Shown in pieces: positions 26,615 through 35,800 of a stretch of 64,000 nt of DNA (its first letter is position 1; each line of letters starts with the position of its first letter). The translations under genes were made by a program, and so were the position numbers. The DNA is from Pseudoalteromonas sp. T1lg48 (GTDB lineage: Bacteria; Pseudomonadota; Gammaproteobacteria; Enterobacterales; Alteromonadaceae). The DNA is taken from contig NZ_PQCC01000002.1 of assembly GCF_002964785.1 (NCBI RefSeq), positions 1-64,000 of the forward strand. Direction: 5' to 3'. The notes under the pieces are model-generated. The model was not told the DNA's origin, did no database searches, and worked only from the letters and a program-made list of their open reading frames with translations.

Positions 26615-27487
26615 TTACGAATTAATGGCCAGGCATAGCTTGGTAATACCGTCGAGCACCCGAGTGCTGTAGCGATGCAGCAAATCGGCGTCTATGGCGC
26701 GGATCGCCTTATTTTTTACCGCCGGGATCATCTGCCATTGTTGCCACTGCAGGGTTTGTTCGGCGGCACTTTTTTCATTGCTCAAGATGATAATATCAGG
26801 CTTTGCCAGGGCAACATTTTCGACGCTGATCTGCGGGTAGTCGGTGCTGTTATCGGCAAAGGCATTCTCGCCTCCACACAGGGTAATCGCCTTACCAATC
26901 AGGGTATTGTTATTAACCGTCATCATGGGCGCCGACCACAGCTGATAAAACACCTTGGGTCTTGGGCTTTCGGTGCGCCGATAATCTTGTTGCAAGCGCT
27001 CATAACGCTGTTCAAATTGCGCGGCCACCCGCTCGCTCTGCGCCACATTGCCGGTTAGCCTTCCTAGTTGTCGCAACTCGGTGGCGATATCTTCCACCCC
27101 TTGAATGTTACTGATATACAAGGGCACGCCCAAGCGCGTCAATGTTTCCACATCGGCGGCCTTATTGCCGCCTTGCCATACCACCACCAGGGTGGGGTTT
27201 AAGGCCAAAATTTTCTCTATTTGCACCCCATAATAGCCACCAACACGGGGTAAGGCCTTGGCCTGCGCGGGGTAATCGGCATGATCGACACTCGCTACTA
27301 GGTGCTCGCCGGCCCCTATGGCATAAAGGTTTTCGACTATATGGGGAGAGAGGGCGACGATGCGCTGCTGCGGCGCGTGAAGCTCTTCGTTGACAGTCGC
27401 AATTGCAACCGCACTTGCAGCAGCACTTGCAGCAGCACTAGCAAAAAAGAGCGCTGTAGAGGTCAATAACCAGCGAGAGATGGGCAT
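26615..27487 (-). CDS. btuF: Periplasmic vitamin B12-binding protein (BtuF-like)
   Basis: 290 residues with a signal peptide; the mature protein is a class III substrate-binding protein. RIVALSPHIVENLYAIGAG and VASVDHADYPAQAKALPRVGGYYGVQIEKILALNPTLVV are typical of BtuF. It delivers cobalamin or cobinamide to the BtuCD transporter. Its start overlaps the cobO stop by one base (TAATG), which ties it to B12 metabolism rather than to iron-siderophore uptake. The membrane and ATPase partners are about 11 kb away at 38743-40559 across the accessory cassette. The signal peptide contains a three-copy 12-bp repeat. Confidence 0.88.
   Translation of the reverse strand: MPISRWLLTSTALFFASAAASAAASAVAIATVNEELHAPQQRIVALSPHIVENLYAIGAGEHLVASVDHADYPAQAKALPRVGGYYGVQIEKILALNPTLVVVWQGGNKAADVETLTRLGVPLYISNIQGVEDIATELRQLGRLTGNVAQSERVAAQFEQRYERLQQDYRRTESPRPKVFYQLWSAPMMTVNNNTLIGKAITLCGGENAFADNSTDYPQISVENVALAKPDIIILSNEKSAAEQTLQWQQWQMIPAVKNKAIRAIDADLLHRYSTRVLDGITKLCLAINS
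27411..27446 (-). repeat. 12-bp tandem repeat in the btuF signal peptide
   Basis: Two identical 12-mers GCACTTGCAGCA (27411-27422 and 27423-27434) and a third partial copy (27435-27446). They encode the alanine/serine-rich AASAAASA core of the signal peptide. Gain or loss of a unit would keep the frame and change the hydrophobic length by four residues. Confidence 0.85.
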
Positions 27488-28083
27488 TAATAATCAAACC
27501 CCGCGCGCGCTTTTATCCCGGCATCAAAGGCATGTTTAACATTGCGTACTTCACTGACGGTGTCAGCAAGCTCCACTAAACGGCGATGTGCACCGCGTCC
27601 GGTAACGATCACCGACTGCATTTTCGGTCTTTTTGCTAGCGCGTCCAGCACCTCATCTAAATCGATATAGTCATAGCTCAGCATATAGGTGAGCTCATCA
27701 AGCAAGACCAAATCTATGCTCTCGTCGCCGAGAAATTGCTTGGCCTGCTGCCAGGTCACCTGCGCCGCCTGGGTATCGGCCTCGCGGTTTTGCGTCTCCC
27801 AGGTAAAGCCGGTTTTCATCACCGCAAAGGGCACACCAACCTGCTCCAGCAAGTTGCGTTCGCCACATTCCCACAGGCCCTTAATAAACTGCACCACCGC
27901 CGCCTTTTGCCCATGACCGACGCAACGTGCCACGGTACCAAAGCCCGAGGTCGACTTGCCTTTGCCATTACCGGTGATCACCTGCAATATGCCCTGCTCC
28001 GTTTGCGCTTGCTCAATGCGCTTATCCACTTCGGCCTTTACTTTTTGTTGGCGCTTTTGATGCTGCGCATTTTTATCCGTCAT
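27487..28083 (-). CDS. cobO: Cob(I)yrinic acid a,c-diamide adenosyltransferase
   Basis: 198 residues. CobO/BtuR family ATP:corrinoid adenosyltransferase that makes adenosylcobalamin from salvaged corrinoids. The P-loop variant GNGKGKSTSG lies at residues 38-47. VVQFIKGLWECGERN, DLVLLDELTYMLSYDYID and VIVTGRGAHRRLVELADTVSEVR are diagnostic. A clear GGAG is seven bases before ATG 28083. It forms a two-gene operon with btuF. E. coli workers would call it btuR; cobA is a further synonym. Confidence 0.93.
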   Translation of the reverse strand: MTDKNAQHQKRQQKVKAEVDKRIEQAQTEQGILQVITGNGKGKSTSGFGTVARCVGHGQKAAVVQFIKGLWECGERNLLEQVGVPFAVMKTGFTWETQNREADTQAAQVTWQQAKQFLGDESIDLVLLDELTYMLSYDYIDLDEVLDALAKRPKMQSVIVTGRGAHRRLVELADTVSEVRNVKHAFDAGIKARAGFDY

Positions 28084-28417
28084 GCCACAACTCCATGATC
28101 TAAATTATGTTAATGATATCAAGGTACAACTTTCACACCTTTTAGGCGTTCGCCTGATTGTTTACTACTTGCCTGCTCAACACCGAGACAGCCATAGCTC
28201 GATGCACATCTGTCATTTTTATTTCCGGAAATAATGAAAATATCGCAATGACCAAGGAGCCCAGATTCTACCCCGCCTTAAGAGCGGAGACGCCGAGAAT
28301 CAAAGCAAAGAAGCTAAGTCTTTATTATTAGGTGAAATATTTCATCTGATTACAAATAGTGGTAATCCCGCCACTCACGACTAGGCTTGACTAAAGGGCA
28401 ATAAACGGAACCTTGTC
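28084..28417. promoter_or_regulatory. Divergent intergenic region with several dyads
   Basis: This 334-base gap lies between cobO (minus) and the accessory cassette (plus). It holds no gene. Seen: a perfect 16-bp palindrome TTATTTCCGGAAATAA (28219-28234), a 12-bp palindrome TGAAATATTTCA (28333-28344), a short hairpin AGGCGTTCGCCT (28144-28155), and small dyads at 28273-28287 and 28366-28383. I looked for the conserved elements of a cobalamin riboswitch on the minus strand and found none. No promoter stands out. The palindromes are candidate operators. Confidence 0.5.
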
Positions 28418-29674
28418 ATGCACGCGTATAAAGATCAACAATCAACACCCAATAGCAACCACGCTCCCCTTTCTGATGGCAGCATTGCCGGCCTGTTTGC
28501 CCATCAGCAACAACGCAGTTTACTTAAGCAACAGCTCAGTACCCAAGTCTCACCAACGCTCACAAAAAAAGAACTACAGACTCTCAACGCCGGCACCGCC
28601 ACCACCATTTTACAAGCACATAAACCCAGCCGCGAGCTGGTTACACCGCTTTTTAATTCGCTTTTTACGGCCTATAACGCCGTTTATCAGCGGGCCGACA
28701 TTGCTTATGCCGAGCGCAGCCAACAGTTTATTAGTAAACACGGCTTGGTGATGGCGCCGGACTACTGTATTCATACCATGAAAGATGGCTTGCGGGTGAG
28801 CGCCTATATGCGCGCCATAGACAAGGCCATCACCGCCCTGATTGGCGGCGGCCAGGAAAAAATCTTTATCGCCTACCCCGCCTGCGGTCCCTTTGCTCCT
28901 TTATTGTTGCCGCTGCTGAGTCACTATCAGCAGCAAGGCTTAAGCGGCGAGCGATTGCGCATCACCCTGATCGATATTCAACCCGGGGCCATCAACTCGC
29001 TGCATCGCCTGATCACCGAATTAGGACTGCAAGAGTATATACAGCAAATGTACTGTGGCGATGCCTGTAGTTATAACGCCCCTATGCTCTTTGATTTAGT
29101 CATTGTTGAGGCCATGCAGCATGGTTTTAGTCGAGAAGGTCACTTCGCCATTGCCCATCATTTTGCTCAGCAGTTAAGTAACAATGGTTACCTCATTCCA
29201 CAGCAGGTTGATGTCCACGCCATGCTCAATGTAGCGCAACTAGAATATGTGGAGCAGTGGCGCAATGAAGGTCTCGGTGACCAACGGCTGAGTGAAAAAC
29301 TGGCGGCCATAACCAAACAACGCACCGAGCTCGGCGTAGTCATGTCAATCACAGCGCAAAGCCTCAGAGCCATAGCACCGAGCCAAATTGAACAACAGGC
29401 GCTGATCGGCGCAGCTACACTGACGATTCCTCAACTCGCCGAGCATGCCAATAAACAAACCCTGAGTTTATACACACAGATCAGCTTGTTCGCCGATGAG
29501 CGACTCGGTCTTTATGACTCCGGGATCACCCATCCATTACCGGACCTTAGTGTCTGTATCAATTTTGTCCCCAATGATCCGCAAGCAGATGATACCTTGG
29601 CAAATTCTGGCGACACGCTGAAGTTTTACTACAGTTTAAGCGGCCTTCCCGGCTTTTTGGTCATTAAGGAATAG
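28418..29674 (+). CDS. Putative SAM-dependent methyltransferase-like protein
   Basis: 418 residues. The centre looks like a Rossmann-fold class I methyltransferase: a strand with glycine turn (IFIAYPACGPFAPLLLPLL near 150), an acidic strand end (ITLIDIQPGAI near 185), then DLVIVEAMQHGF near 230 and NGYLIPQQVDV near 262. The order glutamate-x-x-x-x-G then 'IP' faintly recalls arginine methyltransferases, but I cannot assign a substrate. The N-terminal 130 residues and the C-terminal 120 are not recognised. First gene of the plus-strand cassette; its stop is three bases before the formyltransferase-like gene. Function is unknown, and the methyltransferase call is moderate. Confidence 0.6.
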   Translation: MHAYKDQQSTPNSNHAPLSDGSIAGLFAHQQQRSLLKQQLSTQVSPTLTKKELQTLNAGTATTILQAHKPSRELVTPLFNSLFTAYNAVYQRADIAYAERSQQFISKHGLVMAPDYCIHTMKDGLRVSAYMRAIDKAITALIGGGQEKIFIAYPACGPFAPLLLPLLSHYQQQGLSGERLRITLIDIQPGAINSLHRLITELGLQEYIQQMYCGDACSYNAPMLFDLVIVEAMQHGFSREGHFAIAHHFAQQLSNNGYLIPQQVDVHAMLNVAQLEYVEQWRNEGLGDQRLSEKLAAITKQRTELGVVMSITAQSLRAIAPSQIEQQALIGAATLTIPQLAEHANKQTLSLYTQISLFADERLGLYDSGITHPLPDLSVCINFVPNDPQADDTLANSGDTLKFYYSLSGLPGFLVIKE

Positions 29675-29677
29675 GCA

Positions 29678-30646
29678 ATGAAGGAACAACCCAAGACTTT
29701 AGTGTATGCCAGCAGCCTGTTTGCCTGGCCCTGTATTCAGGCTCTTTTTGCCACTGAGCAGTTAGTTGGGGTGATCACTCCGGATCCACAAACCATGGGC
29801 AGTAGACAAGAACCTCTGCGGCAACTCTTGACTACCCTGCAAGCCAATGGCATTCCCTTTGAGGTGGTTTGCAAGCAGAAACTCCACCTAATTCCCAGCC
29901 ACTTACCGCACTTCAACGCCGATCTTGCGCTGTGCCTGGGCTTTAGTCATTTATTGCCGCAACAGGTACTCAATCACTACCGGTTGGGGATCTATAACTG
30001 CCATGCGGCCCCACTGCCCGCCTATGGTGGGCGCGATCCCATCTATTGGCAGCTGCGCAACCAAGAAACACACAGTGCGTTGACCTGGCATGCCATGACC
30101 GAGCAGTTCGATAGCGGCGAAATTCTGCTTCAGCTGCCGTTGTCCCTGGGTCATCAAGACACTTATGCCAGCCTGGTACAGCGCTTCGCTTATCTGGCAC
30201 TCAACAGCCTTGAGCAGCTTTTTCACCTCGTTACCACCAACACGGTCACACTGCCTGCCAAGGTAAAAGCAGCCACCTCCACCAGCGCCGTGCCAGAACT
30301 TATCAACCTGGACTTTAGCGCCCTCAACGCCACGCAAATTGAGGCACTAACACGGGCCCACAATGGCCACTATGGCCGGGTGCTGCTTAACGTCAAAGGC
30401 ATGGCTGTGGAACTTATTCAGGCAAGCCTGGCCGATTACCCCGGCTATGGTACCGCTGCGGGCACCATAGTGATGATTTCATCGACACAAGGACTGGTTG
30501 TGAATACTCAGGACGGCTGTATTCGCCTTGATATTGTCGCCTGTGAATTAGGCGTTATGAGCGCCGAGCGTTTAGCACAATTAATTTACCTCGATGCCGG
30601 TGAGCAATTGCAACGCTCACCGCACCCATTACAACAGCAAGTATAA
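29678..30646 (+). CDS. Formyltransferase-family protein
   Basis: 322 residues. The N-terminal two thirds are a formyl-transfer domain as in Fmt, ArnA and PurN: the catalytic N-x-H...D set appears as NCHAAPLPAYGGRD near 107 and EQFDSGEIL near 144. The C-terminal third (about 210-310) resembles the Fmt C-terminal barrel. It probably uses 10-formyl-tetrahydrofolate, but the acceptor is unknown. It is unlikely to be the housekeeping methionyl-tRNA formyltransferase, because it sits in an accessory cassette without def and lacks the canonical SLLP form (APLP here). It follows the methyltransferase-like gene by three bases and precedes the collar gene by 11. Confidence 0.75.
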   Translation: MKEQPKTLVYASSLFAWPCIQALFATEQLVGVITPDPQTMGSRQEPLRQLLTTLQANGIPFEVVCKQKLHLIPSHLPHFNADLALCLGFSHLLPQQVLNHYRLGIYNCHAAPLPAYGGRDPIYWQLRNQETHSALTWHAMTEQFDSGEILLQLPLSLGHQDTYASLVQRFAYLALNSLEQLFHLVTTNTVTLPAKVKAATSTSAVPELINLDFSALNATQIEALTRAHNGHYGRVLLNVKGMAVELIQASLADYPGYGTAAGTIVMISSTQGLVVNTQDGCIRLDIVACELGVMSAERLAQLIYLDAGEQLQRSPHPLQQQV

Positions 30647-30657
30647 GGATAACCACC

Positions 30658-31251
30658 ATGGACCCCTTTATCGCTCAAATTCAGCCCTTTGGCTTTAACT
30701 TCGCGCCAAGAGACTGGGCCACCTGTGATGGGCAACTGCTGCCTATCACCGAGTACACGGCCCTCTTTTCTTTACTAGGAACCAATTTTGGCGGCGACGG
30801 CCGCTCTACCTTCGCCCTGCCCGACTTGCGCGGTAGAACCGCGGTCAACCAGGGTGCTGGTCCGGGGCTCACGCCATGGCAAATAGGTCAAAAACGCGGT
30901 TCAGAAAGCCACATATTAACGGTGAGCGAGCTTCCCGCTTACACAGCTGAAGCCAATCTGAGTGGTGTAACGGGCACCCTGAGCGCCACCACGGATGGCG
31001 GCACAACGGAAACCCCACAGGCCGGTTATGTGCTTGCAACAACCGTGGCCGGAGATAGCCGCAGTGACACTCCTGAGAAAATCTATGCTCCCAGAAACAG
31101 CGCCACCGAGGTAGCCCTTGGGGGGGTTGCCCTTAGCGGCACTGCCCCGGTACAGAGCCCGGGCAACAGCCAGGCCTTTAATATCAGCCAGCCTAGCCTG
31201 GGGGTGAATTATTCCATTGCCCTACAGGGCATTTACCCATCCAGGAGCTAG
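30658..31251 (+). CDS. Phage tail-collar domain protein (MdpB-like)
   Basis: 197 residues, preceded by AAGGATAACCACC. The N-terminus is a tail-collar fold: MDPFIAQIQPFGFNFAPRDWATCDGQLLPI, then ALFSLLGTNFGGDGRSTFALPDLRGRTAVNQG. The rest is threonine/serine/glycine rich, ending YSIALQGIYPSR, as in the MdpB ('microcystin-dependent protein') family. Homologues are found in bacteria outside phages and their role is unclear; surface or extracellular binding is often supposed. No other phage genes are nearby, so this is not a prophage remnant. A terminator follows. Confidence 0.85.
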   Translation: MDPFIAQIQPFGFNFAPRDWATCDGQLLPITEYTALFSLLGTNFGGDGRSTFALPDLRGRTAVNQGAGPGLTPWQIGQKRGSESHILTVSELPAYTAEANLSGVTGTLSATTDGGTTETPQAGYVLATTVAGDSRSDTPEKIYAPRNSATEVALGGVALSGTAPVQSPGNSQAFNISQPSLGVNYSIALQGIYPSRS

Positions 31252-31277
31252 ACTGTTTTGTAAACAGGAAGTAACAC

Positions 31278-31304
31278 GGTGGCGTCAGGGGACGCCACCC
31301 TTTT
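31278..31304 (+). terminator. Intrinsic terminator inside the cassette
   Basis: A 9-bp GC-rich stem (31278-31286 with 31291-31299, loop AGGG) is followed by CTTTT. It lies between the collar gene and the sulfotransferase gene, so the last two genes of the cassette may be transcribed less than the first three or from their own promoter. Confidence 0.7.
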
Positions 31305-31328
31305 GCGTTTATAACGGTAGGAAGACTA

Positions 31329-32174
31329 ATGACGCAGTATCACTTTATCTCAGGCTTGCCTCGCTCCGGCTCCACACTCCTGGCCGGGTTATTAAGACAA
31401 AACCCGGCCTATCACGCCGCCATGAGTAGTCCGGTGGCCCCGCTTATGGCCGGGTGTTTGGAGCAAATAGGTGCAGGGAGTGAATTCGCCCCCTTTTTCA
31501 GCGAGCAAAAACGCCGCGCCCTATGCCAAAGCCTGGTTAATAGCTACTACAGCGAACAAGCCGATAAGCAGGTGATCTTTGATACCAATCGCATCTGGAC
31601 GGCACGCATGCATCAGCTGGTGGAGCTGTTTGACGATTTTAAGGTGATCTGCTGCGTCCGTAATCCCGCCTGGGTGATGGACAGCTTTGAGTGTATCTAT
31701 CGCAAAAACCCCTTTGACTATAGCCGCATGTATTCACCGCAAAGCCGGCAAACCGTGTATACCCGCTGTGAGTCCATGGCGCATCATCAGGGGGTATTCG
31801 GCAGTGCCTGGACGGCCTTGAAAGAAGCCTACTATGGCGAGTATTCGCAGCGCCTGTTACTAGTGGATTACGACTTACTCACCCAGCATCCGGCGCGTAC
31901 CATGGAGCTGCTTTATCAATTCTTAGACTTGCCTGGCTTTGATCACGACTTTAATCACGTGGAATACGAAGAAGGTGAGTTCGACAGCAATATTGGCGTA
32001 AAGGGGCTACATACGGTCAAAAAAGAAGTCACATTCACCCCCCGACGCAGTATTTTACCGCCCGAATTATTCAACAAATACAGCGAGATGGCATTTTGGC
32101 AAGACACGTCGGGCACACAAGCCAGTCTTATCTGTGCCACCGGGTCTCAAGGAGAAGAATATGCTTCATTTTAA
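31329..32174 (+). CDS. Sulfotransferase-family protein
   Basis: 281 residues. The N-terminal GLPRSGST (residues 9-16) is the 5'-phosphosulfate-binding loop of PAPS-dependent sulfotransferases, and VICCVRNPAWVMDSFE near 100 fits the 3'-phosphate region (arginine, then serine eight residues on). RLLLVDYDLLTQHP and the following FLDLPGF are also typical. It would transfer sulfate from PAPS to a sugar, lipid or peptide; the acceptor is unknown. Its last 14 bases overlap the start of the DUF4347 gene, which suggests translational coupling. The start uses AGGAAG seven bases upstream. Confidence 0.82.
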   Translation: MTQYHFISGLPRSGSTLLAGLLRQNPAYHAAMSSPVAPLMAGCLEQIGAGSEFAPFFSEQKRRALCQSLVNSYYSEQADKQVIFDTNRIWTARMHQLVELFDDFKVICCVRNPAWVMDSFECIYRKNPFDYSRMYSPQSRQTVYTRCESMAHHQGVFGSAWTALKEAYYGEYSQRLLLVDYDLLTQHPARTMELLYQFLDLPGFDHDFNHVEYEEGEFDSNIGVKGLHTVKKEVTFTPRRSILPPELFNKYSEMAFWQDTSGTQASLICATGSQGEEYASF

Positions 32175-32781
32175 ACCCAATAAGGCCGCAGCCTTGTTGA
32201 TGCCCTTGGGCCTGAGCGCACTCCCCGCCTTGGCCGGTGCCTATGGCGGCTATATACGTACGCAACAACAGCGCAATCCAACTATGTTGCCTGAACGTCG
32301 CAGTGATCATGACCGGCCAGTCGCGGTGCCGACGACAAAACAGCTGCAACAATCCAGGCTGATGCTCACTCAGGGCCAGGCTCTACACACAACGCCTTCC
32401 TCACCACAGACACAGGTGCCCATACTAAAAACCGGGCAACAAAGCCGAGAAGTGATGGTCATTGACGCCTCGCTGGCCGACAAGTCGACCTTCTACAAGG
32501 CCCTAAAACCGGGCATAGAGGTGATCGAAATTGATGATAAGACGCCGATATTTGCCCAGCTTAATCTCAAGCTGGCTACCTATAAAAGCCTGGATGTCTT
32601 GCATTGGGTAAGCCACGGCTCACAGGGAAAAATTCATGTTGGCCAACAACAAATCAGTGCCGCCAGCCTCAATGCTTATGTGGCCGATATAAAACGCCTC
32701 GGCGCAAAGCTGAGCGCCGACGCCGACATCCGCTTTTATAACTGTAATCTGGCCCAAGGGAACAAGGCATTGAATTTATAG
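32161..32781 (+). pseudogene. N-terminal part of a frameshifted giant DUF4347/cadherin-like protein
   Basis: 206 codons from ATG 32161 (AAGGAGAAG seven bases upstream). A signal-peptide-like hydrophobic stretch at 8-26 is followed by a linker and most of a DUF4347 domain (REVMVIDASLADKSTFYKALKPG, then DVLHWVSHGSQGKIHVG and DIRFYNCNLAQG). The frame ends at TAG 32779. The domain continues in the -1 frame from about 32758 (EQGIEFIELLSAQTGADIAAS...), so one base seems to be missing in or near the GGG at 32758-32760. This piece and the next belong to one gene, 32161-38702. Whether the break is a mutation or a sequencing error cannot be told. Confidence 0.8.
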
Positions 32782-32864
32782 AACTCCTAAGCGCCCAGAC
32801 CGGCGCCGACATTGCCGCCTCCAATAACCCAACGGGGGCAGCCGATAAAGGCGGCGACTGGCAG

Positions 32865-35800
32865 TTGGAAATCGTCCAGGGGGATATCGACAGCGAATCG
32901 CCTTTTGATGCCCTGGCACTGCGGGATTTTAGCGATGTATTGGCCACCTATGTTGCCGATGACTTTTGCCCCGATGAGCTACCAACCAATGGGGAATGCG
33001 GTGCAACAGAAACCTCTGCCAATGGTAACTTAGTAGCTAGTGGGCCAGGTGGTACTTATATTCACCAATACGGTGCGACCAACTCTCTTTATACGTTAAG
33101 CTACCCTGCCCCCCCAACAGCCACAGGACACATAGAGTTTACGAAATCAGCTAGTTACATAAATTTTAATCTAAACTCCCTAAAGATAGATGTTTATAAC
33201 TCCTGCCGCATTGAAGTAACGAATAACTCAGGTAGTACCATTTACGCCAGCAAGGAATTCACTACAGGGCAACACACTCTCAATTTGGGAAGCAATACTT
33301 CAAACATATCCTCATTTAGAGTAACCGGAACTAACTGTGTACCCAACTCAACCTCTTTTGGTATCGTAGAATTCAACACCACTCCCTACAATATCGCGCC
33401 AAGCATCGCTAATCTCAATGGCGATAGCTTCAGCACTTACCCAGGCAATGTGTCACTCTTAGATCAGGGCAGCAATGCTACGGTCAGCGACAGTGACAGT
33501 CTGGATTTTAATGGCGGTAACCTCAGTGCCACCATTACCTCGGGTGAAGATGCCACAGAGGATCTGCTCAGTGCCGATACCTCGGGTGTGATAGCGGCGT
33601 CGGGCACAACGGCGGGCAGTAATCTATCGGTGTCGGGGACGGTGATCGGCACGCTTGGCAATAATATCGCCGCCGGCAACGACTTTGTCGTCAACTTCAA
33701 CGCCAACGCCACCCCTGCAAGAGTGCAAGCCCTGGTGAGGGCTCTTAGCTATGAAAATACCGACTTGCTCAACCCGACCACGGGCGCACGTAATGTACGC
33801 GTGACTGTCAATGACGGCGATGGCGGCACCTCACCTAACCAGGATATTACCGTCACTGTGGTTGCACCGAATAGCGATGGCAATTTAAGCGCCGCTGACG
33901 GCGTTATTGAACCCGTTGCCCTGTCCACCGCGGCCGACACCATGGGTGAAGCGGTAAACCTCTTTGACTTTACCTTAAGCGATGGCGGCGGTGGCGATAA
34001 CCTGGCCATGGCGGTCTCAACTGTTGCGGTTCACGTCGCAGGCACCGCGACCGACAGTGAGCGCGCTAAAGTGACCTGGCGATTAAATGGGCCTGACGCG
34101 AACAACGTCACCGGTGTGTACAATGCCGCCACTGACGTGCTCACGTTTTCCGGATTGAATATATCGGTTGCAGACGGCGGTAGTGAGGTCTATACCATCA
34201 GCGGCTATTTCAATGACAATACTAACCTGGTTGAAAAACGGACCTATGTGCTCAGTATCGATGGCGATACCGATATCACTCCAGGCGCTGGCTCACGCAT
34301 GGGAGTAACCAGCCCAGTCAACAATGGGACAGGGTCAACCATAGAGGTCACGGCTACCCAGTTGGCCTTTAGCACGCAGCCGACGGGCAGCGTTTCGGGC
34401 AGTGCACTAACCACACAGCCTGTTGTTAGCGCCACTGACGCGTTTGGCAATACGGATATCGACTTTAGCGAAACCATTACCCTAAGCGAAGGCTCGGCCG
34501 GAACCCTCAGCGGCGGTAGCACGAGCGCAACCAATGGTGTGGCAAGCTTTAGCGCCGTAACTTACACCGCCACCGCCGATCAGCAAGCCTTTATCTTAAC
34601 TGCTAATGACCAGGATGGCGTAGGCAGCAATTTACCCAGTGTCGATGCCAATACCATCACGGCCGATGTGGTGGCCACTAAATTGGTGTTTAGCACCGAG
34701 CCGGCGCCCACTTCGTTACCAGCCTCGCAAAGTACCAGCTTTACCACGGTGCCTGTGGTGCAGGCCGTGGATGCTATCAACGTGGTGGATCAAGGTTACA
34801 GTACCAGCATAACGCTTAGCGAGGTCAATGGCCCAGGCGCCGTGGTGATGGCGGCAACTGGCGACATTGATGCGAATGGCAGCACGGTCTCCCTCACCCC
34901 AAGCTTAGGGGTTGCCACCTTCACCGCCTTACAATTGACTTATAGCCCCGCCGGAACGGATTCTGAAGTCTTTAACCTCCAAGCCTCCTCGGGAGGCCTA
35001 GCCAGTGCCAACAGCACCACAATTACCGCCTTGGAAACCATACCTCCGAGGGTCACAGGGATTGCTCTTGTTGGCACTCCTGCTGCCAATGCCGCACAAA
35101 TCAGCTACCAGGTTAATTTTGACAGTAACGTCCAAAATATTTCCAGCGATGATTTCGCCCTCACCACCTTGAGCGGCGATGCCAGCGGCACTGTGGCCAT
35201 GGTGTCGGCATCAAGTGGCAACAGCGTTACGGTCACGGTCAACAGTCTGGCGGGCAGTGGCTCCGTGCGCTTAGACCTTAAGGCAAATACAGATATAACC
35301 GATGAACTGGGCAATGGTAATGGCAACAACGGTTATACCCCTGCATTTACAGGGGGCGATACCCATAATCTGGATCTCACAGGGCCGACTATCAACACCC
35401 TCACTATCGCAGATACGGCGCATAAAGTGGGTGATACGGTCAGCGTCAATATTAACGCCTCCGAACCGGGTGCTAGCCTGATTTCCGGTACGGTGAACGG
35501 CTATGCTTTAACCGGCTTCAGCGATTTAGGCGGCGGTAACTACAGCGCCGAATTCACTATTGCTGATGGTGGCCAGGATCTTGCGGCTACCGCCGATGTG
35601 CCTGTAAACCTGGTACTGGCCGACGGCTTAAATAATCAAAGCGGCTATACCACCCCAATCAGCCAGGCCAACGATGCCATTTATGCCAACCTGCCTAGCA
35701 TCACCCTAAGCAGCGACACCAGCAGCATAGATGAGGCTGGGGGCGTGGCACAGTTGACCGCTACTATAGGCAATAGCCTGAATAATCAATGGCCGGAAAA

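Noticed and set aside
28084..28417. Cobalamin riboswitch upstream of cobO
   Set aside because: I searched the minus strand for the conserved B12-box and adjacent elements and found none; hairpins in the gap are short and unrelated.
30658..31251. Prophage remnant
   Set aside because: The tail-collar domain also occurs in non-phage MdpB-like proteins, and there are no other phage genes, integrase or att-like repeats nearby.
32740..32785. Programmed -1 frameshift signal in the giant gene
   Set aside because: No X-XXY-YYZ heptamer lies in the only possible window (32748-32779) and there is no clear stimulatory structure; a missing base is simpler.
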